Positions 1 through 6,752 of a DNA stretch of 7,464 nucleotides are shown piece after piece. The notes beneath the pieces are model-generated. The model had not been told where the DNA came from, did no database searches, and was given only the letters and a program-made list of their open reading frames with translations. Source of the stretch: an uncultured Odoribacter sp. (GTDB taxonomy: Bacteria > Bacteroidota > Bacteroidia > Bacteroidales > Marinifilaceae). The position numbers were made by a program, and so were the translations under genes. Each line of letters begins with the position of its first letter. Within the stretch, counting starts at the first letter, position 1. The DNA is taken from contig CAKVCR010000140.1 of assembly GCA_934725835.1 (NCBI GenBank), forward strand, positions 1 through 7,464, written 5' to 3'.

Positions 1-1
1 C

Positions 2-58
2 CTTAACCTGCAGTTCAACAGCAAAGCACTCGAAGTCATCCGCGAAATTTTCGCCTGA
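2..58 (+). CDS. C-terminal end of an unidentified gene (partial)
   Basis: The frame beginning at base 2 is open from the left edge to a TGA at 56-58 and gives 18 residues ending in KALEVIREIFA. Most third codon positions are C or G, as in the transporter genes to the right and unlike the AT-rich recombinase next door, which suggests a real coding end. The tail would form an amphipathic helix. It converges on the recombinase gene with about 33 bp between the two stop codons and no clear terminator hairpin. The product cannot be identified from so short a piece. Confidence 0.45.
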   Translation, partial: LNLQFNSKALEVIREIFA

Positions 59-91
59 AATACACTTATTCCACTTTCGGTAGCATCATTT

Positions 92-568
92 TCAAGTCCT
101 GTTACATTTTTTCCGACTTCCTTTGGGACGCCCCAGAATAACCCCCTCCGCCTTTTTCCTTGCCAAAGCCTCTTTTGTGCGCATACTAATCAAATTACGC
201 TCTATTTCTGCAGCCAGACCAAATGCAAAAGCCAACACCTTGCTCTGAATATCCTCCCCCAACCGGTAATTGTCTTTAATCGTCCATACTTTACACTCCT
301 TCGTCATACAGATATTCAATATCTCCATAATCATAAAGAGACTACGCCCCAAGCGCGACAATTCCGCACAAATAATCAAATCCCCCTTTTGCACCTTATC
401 CAGCAATCTCCCTAATTTTCGCTCCCGATATGCCCTCGTCCCACTAATCGTTTCCTCAATCCATCCGTCTATCCGAATCTGTTTACTCTTACAAAAATTA
501 ACAATCTCAAACCGTTGATTTTCGATTGTCTGTCGATCACTGCTTACCCTAATATATCCATATACCAT
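92..568 (-). CDS. Serine site-specific recombinase, Mpi/Hin-like, lacking the C-terminal helix-turn-helix
   Basis: This 158-residue protein is a small serine recombinase (resolvase/invertase family), which cuts and rejoins DNA through a 5'-phosphoserine link. Visible features are the N-terminal YIRVSSD with catalytic Ser9 and Arg7, the active-site arginines in LSRLGRS (Arg72, Arg75), and the E-helix region AEIERNLISMRTKEALARKKAEG (about 120-142) leading into LGRPKGS. It closely resembles the Bacteroides Mpi group, which inverts promoters including those of capsule loci. Those relatives run to roughly 180-200 residues and end in a helix-turn-helix; this one stops at KKCNRT, right where that domain should begin. 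Codon use is more AT-rich than in the neighbouring genes, hinting at separate acquisition. An AAGAGGAA on the - strand (588-595) lies 19 bp before ATG, too far for a typical ribosome site. It may be a truncated or inactive copy, or may depend on another protein for DNA binding. Family assignment is secure; function is not. Confidence 0.88.
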   Translation of the reverse strand: MVYGYIRVSSDRQTIENQRFEIVNFCKSKQIRIDGWIEETISGTRAYRERKLGRLLDKVQKGDLIICAELSRLGRSLFMIMEILNICMTKECKVWTIKDNYRLGEDIQSKVLAFAFGLAAEIERNLISMRTKEALARKKAEGVILGRPKGSRKKCNRT

Positions 569-626
569 AGCTTTAGTTTTTTTATTATTCCTCTTGTCAG
601 ACTTATCCCATCCCTTCCGCCTCCCA

Positions 627-710
627 CCGATGTCTTACCGATGTTTTACTCCCCTTTTACACTAATCCGTACCTAACCCGAAGCTCATCCGAAGCTCAAC
701 CGAACAATAT
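627..710. repeat. Array of 11-bp-spaced CCG-headed direct repeats
   Basis: CCGA or CCGT occurs at 627, 638, 667, 678, 689 and 700. The first two are 11 bp apart and share CCGATGT plus a matching TTA. The last four are each exactly 11 bp apart, and the units at 678 and 689 are identical over CCGAAGCTCA. A 29-bp gap separates the two blocks. Read on the - strand, toward the recombinase, this becomes CGG closing each unit. A spacing near one helical turn puts the repeats on one face of the DNA, as expected for cooperative protein binding; a transcribed leader with repeated short motifs is the alternative. The array lies 59-142 bp upstream of the recombinase start, so control of or binding by that recombinase is possible but unproven. 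Confidence 0.65.
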
Positions 711-795
711 GCCCCAAGCTACGGAGAAGGTACATTCCACCAGTACAGCAGCGCAAGAGAAAAGCAAAAGATAAGAACACTCTGATGTCAAGTTG

Positions 796-813
796 TTTTT
801 TTCATAAAAAAAA
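796..813. repeat. T7-CAT-A8 snapback
   Basis: Seven T (796-802) are followed by CAT and eight A (806-813). This could fold into a weak all-A/T hairpin or act as a bent-DNA element upstream of the transporter promoter. It has no GC-rich stem, so it is a poor terminator candidate. Confidence 0.4.
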
Positions 814-862
814 TACGACATTCATTAGTTATATTCAAAAAATAGATAAACCATCACGATTC

Positions 863-887
863 TTTTTTGTCTAAGTAAGACAGAAAA
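863..887. repeat. Inverted repeat, possible operator or leader hairpin
   Basis: TTTTTTGTCT (863-872) and AGACAGAAAA (878-887) are reverse complements except at one position, with the 5-base loop AAGTA. It sits just upstream of the promoter candidate for the transporter operon, where a regulator site would be expected. It could also be a weak terminator-like hairpin, though nothing in the immediate upstream sequence obviously needs terminating. The repeat is seen directly; the role is inferred. Confidence 0.45.
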
Positions 888-897
888 GTGCACTTGT

Positions 898-930
898 ATT
901 GGTAAAACCTGTGATATTTTACTATTTTAG
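898..930 (+). promoter_or_regulatory. Candidate Bacteroides-type promoter for the transporter operon
   Basis: ATTG/TTGG at 898-902 lies 20-21 bp before TATTTTAG (923-930), approximating the Bacteroides consensus of TTTG at -33 and TAnnTTTG at -7. Each box departs from consensus by about one base. The likely start of transcription would fall about 15-20 bp before the ATG at 955, giving a short leader. In such AT-rich DNA a chance match is quite possible. Confidence 0.35.
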
Positions 931-954
931 TGCGAAATTTTAAACATACAGCTT

Positions 955-1881
955 ATGAAAATCCAAATCAAAGAATTGACAAAGGTATATCCAAATGGGC
1001 ACAAGGCTCTCAATTGCCTCAACCTGGATATCGAGCCGGGTATGTTCGGTCTGTTAGGTCCCAACGGCGCCGGCAAGACATCGCTGATGCGTATCATGAC
1101 GCTGTTGCAGAGTGCCAGCTCGGGCACGATTCTGTTCGATGACTATGATATTCACCGAGACCGCAAGGCGATACGTTCCGTATTGGGCTATCTGCCGCAG
1201 GATTTCAGATTTTTCGAAAAACTGAAGACCTGGGAATTTCTTGACTACGGAGCCGGGCTGGCAGGCATCAAAGGCACTCGCAAACGGGCGGAAGTGGTGG
1301 ACGAACTGCTACGGAAAGTGGGGCTGTATGAAGTGCGCGACCGCTGGGCGAACCGGCTGTCGGGAGGTATGAAACGCCGGTTGGGCATAGCACAGGCCAT
1401 TGTCGGCAATCCGAAAGTAATCATTGTCGACGAACCGACTACCGGTCTGGACCCGGAAGAACGTATCCGATTCAGGAATATTCTGTCGGAGGTGAGCGAC
1501 AAGGACGTCATCATCATTCTCTCCACCCACATTGTGGGGGATATATCCAGCACCTGCAAGAACCTGGCACTACTGAACAAGGGAGAGCTGAAGTTCCAGG
1601 GGTCGCCGGACGACATGATTCAGCTCGCCACAGGCAAGGTGTGGGAAGTTTTTGTCACAGACCCAGAACTGCAACAGATTAAAGAAAAATATCCGATTAT
1701 TTCCACCATACCCTCGGAAGGCGGCTGGGAAATACAAATTGTGGCAGAGAATCCGGAAGAGCTCAGCGGCAAGCCTATCACCCCCAACATTGAACATGCA
1801 TATGTCTACTTTATGGACTACCTGCTGAAGGATAAAATGGAAATGTACAGCGAAAAAATCGGAGGAGAATTATTTCAATAA
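955..1881 (+). CDS. ABC transporter ATP-binding protein (ABC-2 type)
   Basis: This 308-residue ATPase hydrolyses ATP on the cytoplasmic face of the inner membrane to drive a membrane partner, almost certainly the permease encoded 9 bp downstream. All nucleotide-binding motifs are intact: Walker A GPNGAGKTS (35-43), Q-loop Gln82 in YLPQDF, signature LSGGMKRR (135-142), Walker B VIIVDEP (155-161, catalytic Glu160), D-loop GLD (164-166) and switch His192 in LSTH. After about residue 220 comes a divergent C-terminal extension of some 85 residues, as in the CcmA/NatA-like ATPases of ABC-2 exporters. ATG at 955 is chosen because the ABC fold begins directly at MKIQIKELTK; the leader is AT-rich with no strong ribosome site, which is normal in Bacteroidetes. 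It is the first gene of the likely operon. The transported substrate cannot be read from the sequence. Confidence 0.93.
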   Translation: MKIQIKELTKVYPNGHKALNCLNLDIEPGMFGLLGPNGAGKTSLMRIMTLLQSASSGTILFDDYDIHRDRKAIRSVLGYLPQDFRFFEKLKTWEFLDYGAGLAGIKGTRKRAEVVDELLRKVGLYEVRDRWANRLSGGMKRRLGIAQAIVGNPKVIIVDEPTTGLDPEERIRFRNILSEVSDKDVIIILSTHIVGDISSTCKNLALLNKGELKFQGSPDDMIQLATGKVWEVFVTDPELQQIKEKYPIISTIPSEGGWEIQIVAENPEELSGKPITPNIEHAYVYFMDYLLKDKMEMYSEKIGGELFQ

Positions 1882-1890
1882 AATAAGTAT

Positions 1891-4800
1891 ATGAATCTGC
1901 ACAACATCAATACGATAGCCGGATATGAGGTGAAGCTCCTGCGACGAAGCTGGCTGTTCCGCATATTTGCGTTTTTGGCGCTATTAGGCATCACCGGTAC
2001 CGTTTTGTGGTTTCTGACACCGGTATTCAATCCGCTCGTCAAGCAGTGGGCAGAGCATGCTGTTGCATCGCAGATTCCATTTTACAGCACGGCATTCTAC
2101 AATATCGCCCAGTCGGTGATTGTTATCTTTCTGGCAGGCAGTTTCCTGAAACGCGACAAGAAACTCGATACTGCCGAGGTTATCTACGTTCGCCCGATGA
2201 GCAATGCCGACTATATCATAGGAAAGACGTGGGGCATTGTGCGGACGTTTTTCTTTCTGAATGTCATAACGCTATCCATCACCGCCTTTCTGCATATATT
2301 GGTAGCGAAAGCGCCGTTTGCCATATTCCCCTATCTGTTCTATCTGTTTACAGTGTCGCTGCCGTCGCTTCTGTTCGTGCTGGGGCTGTCGTTTATGGTC
2401 ATGAGCATCGTGAAGAATCAGGCCGTTACGTTTATCATCATGCTTGGTTTTATGGCCATGGAGTTCTTCTATGTCAAGGATGCCTGCTACGGTGTGTTCG
2501 ACTTTTTCGGCACGCATATACCGGCCCTTTTCTCGGATGTCACGGGACATGGCAACATACGGATGTTCTTGCTTCAACGCTTTGTATTCCTGATGGCAGG
2601 TATCGGCTTTATCAGTTTTACCATCGCTTTTGTGAAACGCCTGCCACACAAGCAGTGGAAACTCGTCATTGTCCACTCGGTGGGTGCCGCCGGTATCGGT
2701 ATCGCCCTTGCTGCCGGAGGACTCTATACACTCCATTTCAACCGGAAGATGGAGTTGCGCAACGAGTATATTGCCGCCTACAACCGATATGCCGATGCCC
2801 GACGCGTCAATATCACCGACCACGCCCTGACGGTGACTCCCGATGGCGAACATCTGGAAGGTGAAAGCCGGCTTGTACTTGTCAACCGGCAGGACGAACC
2901 GATAGAACAAATCATCCTTTATCTCAACCCGGCACTGGAGGTGGGCGTCATCGAATGCAACGGGAAACCCGTATCCTTCCGGCGTGAGCAGCAGGTAATT
3001 GTTGTCGATAAAGCCCTGCAAGGCAAGGAATCCGCCGAACTGACCATCCGTTTCAGCGGGGGGATAGACGAAACCATCTGCTATACGGACGTTTTAGAAA
3101 AAGACTATTTGAATAATACCGACCGGCAGCATACATTTCCTATCGGGAAACGGTATGTCTGGCTGGAAAAGAGATTTACACTGCTGACTCCCGAATGCCT
3201 CTGGTATCCGGTGGCAATCCCTCCCGTGAATCCCGCAGCCCCTTACAATCTGCAAAAGGATTTCACCCGCTACAGTCTGACGGTCCACCACAACGGGCAA
3301 CAGACCGTGCTGTCGCAGGGAGAATCCGGGCGGGAAGGCAACAGCACCACATTCACCAACAGCCATGCGCTCCCCTGTATCAGTCTGACCATGGCGGATT
3401 ACGAGCGTAAAAGCATAACGGTGGACTCTACCGAGTATGAAATATACTGTTTCAAGGGGCACGACTATTTTTCGGCACATTTCACTGCCCTGCAGGATAC
3501 GTTGCCGGGAATCATCCGGGAGTTGAAGAACGATATCGAAACAGAACAGGGAAGAAACTATCCGTTCCGCAGGTTTGTCATGGCAGAAACGCCTGCCCAG
3601 CATCACGCCTACATCCGCAACTGGAAGGGATACACGGAATATATCATGCCGGAAATAGCCTTTATTCCGGAGCGGGGTATCGCCATCAATTCGGATTTCC
3701 AGGCAGAGAAGGTGCAGCGAGAACGCTGGAGACGGCGGGATCAGGGGATTCCGGGACCTGTTGAAATGGCAACAAGCATTTTCCAGAATTTCGTCCGCAG
3801 GACTTTCTTCGAAGAGAATGTGCAATACAATTGGGACTGGGAAAATCAGGTGGCAAACAAATTTGTCGCACATGCCATGCTTTACCATCACACCGGTTTT
3901 ATCCGGACAGACAAATATCCTATTCTGGACATTGCACTGAACACGATGCAAAGCCAAAGCAACAAGCAGAGGAATTTTTTCTGGGGAAGCCTTATCGACG
4001 ACAAACAAAGAGCCAATCTCTATCTGGAAACGCACAGTTTCAGGGAGGCTATATCGGATTTGGAACTGAAGCCCGAGATATTTTACGAGCTGCTAAAGTT
4101 GAAAAGCAATGCCCTGGGGAATTATATCAACACCCGAATCAGCCAAGAAAAGTTCAACGCCTTTCTGAAAGATTTTTATCAGGAGAATCTGTTCAAGGCC
4201 GTCTCCTTCGACAGGTTTCAAGAGAAATTCCTCGAGAAGACAGGCATCAACCTGACAGATTTCCTCCACCGCTGGTATGAAGAGGACCACTCTCCCACGG
4301 TGTTCGTCAAAGATGTGGATGCTGACCAGATAGTTGTCAAGGAGGTCACCAAATACCGGATACGCTTTAAAGCGTACAACCCATCCGACGTGGATGCCTT
4401 GGTGACTGCCGATATCCGGCAGGGCGGAGACTTCCGGGGAGGTCCCGGGGGTGGCGGAAGAGGTTTCGGCGGTAATCCAAACAACAATATTACAGAGAAC
4501 TATCTTCTGCCGGCAGGCAGCGCCAAAGAGATGAAAATCATTGTTGACGAACGCCCGGCAAGCATCAGCATCAACACCAACATCTCACACAATCTGCCGA
4601 CACTCCATCGGTTCAATTTCCCGAAGATAGAGCAGAATACCCAAGATACGGTGGCAGGAGTATTTGCTATCGACCCCCGAGTGTTCAGCCCCGACCCCAA
4701 AGAGTTTGTCATTGACAACGAAGATTCCGGATTCCGGGCTATCGCCTCCAACAACAAACATAAGCTGAAGGACCTTTTCATGAAGGAGGACGGGGAGAAA

Positions 4801-5220
4801 TATAAGAACTTCATACCATGGTGGGCGCCTTCACGCTGGACGACCATTGCCACCGACTACTGCTATGGCAACGTAGTGCAGTCTGCCCTCTACAAGAGCA
4901 GGGGCAGCGGCAACAACTCCGTTGTATGGAGCGCAGAGATAACACATGACGGATATTATGAGATATCCGTGTGGAACCCTAAAATGAACAGGATGGGACC
5001 TTCCCGCCAACATAACAACGAGGAGCGCAATCAGACATACACCGTCAGCTATGGAGGAGAAGAGGAGTCCATCACCCTGAACCTGCAACAGGAGGATCCG
5101 GGCTGGATGTCGTTAGGTAATTTTTACCTGCCCAAAGGCACGACAACCGTCACTCTGACAGACAAAGTGTCCGGAAGGTATGTGATTGCAGATGCCGTAA
5201 AATTTACAAGTACCAGATGA
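1891..5220 (+). CDS. ABC-2 permease fused to a degenerate M1-aminopeptidase-like region and a golvesin-like C-terminal domain
   Basis: This 1109-residue protein is the probable membrane partner of the preceding ATPase. Residues 1-285 carry seven hydrophobic segments (about 22-42, 68-86, 116-138, 145-171, 178-195, 229-248, 258-282), an ABC-2-type permease layout that leaves the rest in the periplasm. Residues about 290-830 resemble the M1 aminopeptidase modules fused to permeases in Bacteroidetes: a beta-rich first part, then a helical part with EYIMPEIAFIPERG (583-596). No HEXXH zinc motif is present, so peptidase activity is unlikely. A glycine-rich stretch follows (845-861). Residues about 941-1109 resemble the golvesin/Xly carbohydrate-binding-like domain: DNEDSGF (942-948), GYYEISVWNP, TYTVSYGG, WMSLGNFYLPKG and VIADAVKF (1098-1105). 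A GGAGGAGAA lies inside the end of the ATPase gene at 1861-1869, about 21 bp before ATG, so its role is doubtful. Permease and golvesin-like calls are by motif; the M1-like call is weaker. The substrate is unknown. Confidence 0.85.
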   Translation: MNLHNINTIAGYEVKLLRRSWLFRIFAFLALLGITGTVLWFLTPVFNPLVKQWAEHAVASQIPFYSTAFYNIAQSVIVIFLAGSFLKRDKKLDTAEVIYVRPMSNADYIIGKTWGIVRTFFFLNVITLSITAFLHILVAKAPFAIFPYLFYLFTVSLPSLLFVLGLSFMVMSIVKNQAVTFIIMLGFMAMEFFYVKDACYGVFDFFGTHIPALFSDVTGHGNIRMFLLQRFVFLMAGIGFISFTIAFVKRLPHKQWKLVIVHSVGAAGIGIALAAGGLYTLHFNRKMELRNEYIAAYNRYADARRVNITDHALTVTPDGEHLEGESRLVLVNRQDEPIEQIILYLNPALEVGVIECNGKPVSFRREQQVIVVDKALQGKESAELTIRFSGGIDETICYTDVLEKDYLNNTDRQHTFPIGKRYVWLEKRFTLLTPECLWYPVAIPPVNPAAPYNLQKDFTRYSLTVHHNGQQTVLSQGESGREGNSTTFTNSHALPCISLTMADYERKSITVDSTEYEIYCFKGHDYFSAHFTALQDTLPGIIRELKNDIETEQGRNYPFRRFVMAETPAQHHAYIRNWKGYTEYIMPEIAFIPERGIAINSDFQAEKVQRERWRRRDQGIPGPVEMATSIFQNFVRRTFFEENVQYNWDWENQVANKFVAHAMLYHHTGFIRTDKYPILDIALNTMQSQSNKQRNFFWGSLIDDKQRANLYLETHSFREAISDLELKPEIFYELLKLKSNALGNYINTRISQEKFNAFLKDFYQENLFKAVSFDRFQEKFLEKTGINLTDFLHRWYEEDHSPTVFVKDVDADQIVVKEVTKYRIRFKAYNPSDVDALVTADIRQGGDFRGGPGGGGRGFGGNPNNNITENYLLPAGSAKEMKIIVDERPASISINTNISHNLPTLHRFNFPKIEQNTQDTVAGVFAIDPRVFSPDPKEFVIDNEDSGFRAIASNNKHKLKDLFMKEDGEKYKNFIPWWAPSRWTTIATDYCYGNVVQSALYKSRGSGNNSVVWSAEITHDGYYEISVWNPKMNRMGPSRQHNNEERNQTYTVSYGGEEESITLNLQQEDPGWMSLGNFYLPKGTTTVTLTDKVSGRYVIADAVKFTSTR

Positions 5221-5243
5221 ATAAATCATAAAATAATAACAAT

Positions 5244-6707
5244 ATGTCAAAACACATACTGCTAATCACACTACTGAGCATCTGTTGCCTGAGCCATATT
5301 GCGGCACAGGAGGTGCTGACACTGGAGAAGGCTTTGGAGGTGGCGTTCCAATACAGCCCCAGACTGATACAGAGCAAAATGAGCCTGGAACAGCAACAGT
5401 TGAACCTGAAGGCTCAAAACGCATCGCTAAAGTCGCAGTTTTCATTGGATGTCCGACCGTTCAATTACACCCGCAACAACCAATATGACAGTTATAACAG
5501 CCGCTGGTATGCAAACGAGAGTATGAGTTCGTCCGCCTCTTTGGGAATCATGCAACCCATCAAATGGACTGACGGAACCATCTCGTTAATCAACGACCTA
5601 TCCTGGCAGGATGCCTCCAACAAGACTGACAACCGCAAGAACACCTCCTTCAACCATAATCTCTCCCTCCGGCTGGAACAACCGCTCTTTACGTACAACC
5701 GCACCAAGATGCAGCTGAAGGAGCTGGAGTATGCCCTGGAGAATGCCAAAATCAGTTATGCCATGCAGGAGTTGAGTATCGAAAAGCAGGTGACGACACA
5801 ATTCTATGAAGTATACAAAAGACAGAAGGATCTGAATACAGCCCGGGACGAATACAACAATCAGAAACAGAACTACGAAATCATCAAAAACAAGGTAGAA
5901 GCCGGTCTGATGGCAAAAGAAGAGCAGTTTCAAGCCGAAGTGAATCTTGCCACGAGCGAATCGGCAGTCTATAACGCCGAAATCAGCTACGAAAATACAA
6001 AAGATAATTTCAAGCAACTTTTAGGAGTGTCGCTGGACGAAGATATCATGGTCCTACCCAATACCGCCATCAACACCGTTGAAGTCAACTCCACCGATGC
6101 CGTCCGGTATGCCTTGGAACAGCGGATGGAACTGCGCCAGAAGGAGATTGCACTTGAAGAAGACGTATTCAGCATCATCCGGGCAAAGTCGGAGAATGAG
6201 TTCAAGGGAAGCATCAGTGCCCGAATCGGTCTGGACGCACTGGCAGGCAAAGTGAAGAACATGTACGACAACCCCACCGACAACGAACAAATCGGTGTGT
6301 CGCTGAGCATCCCCATATTCGACTGGGGTTCCAAGAAAGCAAAAGTTAAATCGAGCGAACTGGCGATGGAGTCGAACAAGGTGGATTTTGAGGAAGAAAA
6401 AAAGAATATCGTTTTAGAGGTAAGACAAATTTGCCGCAATCTGCCTACCCTTATCCGACAAATCGAAATCAAAAAGAAAAGTATCGAGAACGCTGAGCGT
6501 ACGTATGATATCAATATGGAAAAATACCGCAACGGCAACCTGACCGGCATGGAACTGCAACAATACCAGACACAGCTGACAAATGCCAAGCAAGAATATA
6601 CCAATGCCATCATCAGCTATAAGTTGGAATTGCTAAACCTTAAAATACAGACTTTGTGGGATTTTGAAAACAACAAGTCATATTTGCCTGTAGGACTGTT
6701 AAAATAG
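5244..6707 (+). CDS. TolC-family outer membrane channel protein
   Basis: This 487-residue protein is an outer-membrane efflux channel of the TolC/OEP family, forming a trimeric barrel and periplasmic tunnel that joins an adaptor. The N-terminus is a signal peptide (hydrophobic 5-19, probable cleavage after Ala21 in IAAQ); cysteines 14-15 do not fit a lipobox, so it is not predicted to be a lipoprotein. The mature protein starts with the typical LTLEKALEVAFQYSPRL. Two OEP repeats follow, each with long helices rich in Q, E, K and N; the second opens with SIPIFDWG (355-362), a hallmark of the beta-strand entry. Length is normal for the family. It follows the permease fusion by 23 AT-rich bases, so it is probably co-transcribed, and the adaptor follows 45 bases later. 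Which transporter it serves, the one upstream or one beyond the window, is inference. Confidence 0.93.
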   Translation: MSKHILLITLLSICCLSHIAAQEVLTLEKALEVAFQYSPRLIQSKMSLEQQQLNLKAQNASLKSQFSLDVRPFNYTRNNQYDSYNSRWYANESMSSSASLGIMQPIKWTDGTISLINDLSWQDASNKTDNRKNTSFNHNLSLRLEQPLFTYNRTKMQLKELEYALENAKISYAMQELSIEKQVTTQFYEVYKRQKDLNTARDEYNNQKQNYEIIKNKVEAGLMAKEEQFQAEVNLATSESAVYNAEISYENTKDNFKQLLGVSLDEDIMVLPNTAINTVEVNSTDAVRYALEQRMELRQKEIALEEDVFSIIRAKSENEFKGSISARIGLDALAGKVKNMYDNPTDNEQIGVSLSIPIFDWGSKKAKVKSSELAMESNKVDFEEEKKNIVLEVRQICRNLPTLIRQIEIKKKSIENAERTYDINMEKYRNGNLTGMELQQYQTQLTNAKQEYTNAIISYKLELLNLKIQTLWDFENNKSYLPVGLLK

Positions 6708-6752
6708 AAGAGATAACAAACATAACGAATCATATAAGAAAAAACGGATATT

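Larger units (their letters stand above)
569..954. other. Non-coding divergent intergenic region
   Basis: About 386 bp separate the divergent starts of the recombinase and the ABC ATPase. No convincing gene is present on either strand. The left half (to about 720) holds the phased 11-bp repeats. The middle (about 720-780) shows nothing I can name. The right half is very AT-rich and contains a T/A snapback, an inverted repeat, a GTGCAC palindrome at 888-893 and a promoter candidate. I looked for long inverted repeats that would mark an invertible promoter, including ACGT-centred motifs like those of the Mpi system, and found none. Confidence 0.7.

Noticed and set aside
1..111. Frame shifted by one after the six-base A/T run, continuing the recombinase to the left edge on the - strand
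   Set aside because: It stays open for 37 codons and contains a VTG...E stretch vaguely like the usual helix-turn-helix start, but the spacing does not fit the family and the + strand reading of the same bases has better codon use.
796..813. Rho-independent terminator
   Set aside because: The possible stem is only A/T pairs with a 3-base loop, too weak for a terminator, and no gene ends just upstream.
569..954. Invertible promoter controlled by the recombinase
   Set aside because: No pair of matching inverted repeats flanks the promoter candidate, and no Mpi-like ACGT-centred recognition motif is visible.
2007..2864. Open frame on the + strand (285 codons) in another phase
   Set aside because: Rich in Arg, Cys and His as is typical of out-of-frame reading; overlaps the membrane segments of the clear permease.
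2272..3021. Open frame on the - strand (249 codons)
   Set aside because: Antisense shadow of the permease fusion with no domain or start signal.
3094..4035. Long open frame on the - strand (313 codons)
   Set aside because: Lies antisense within the permease fusion gene, has no recognisable domain, and is explained by the codon bias of the real gene.
5987..6613. Open frame on the - strand (208 codons)
   Set aside because: Antisense to the TolC-family gene; hydrophobic and serine-rich composition is a by-product of its helices.
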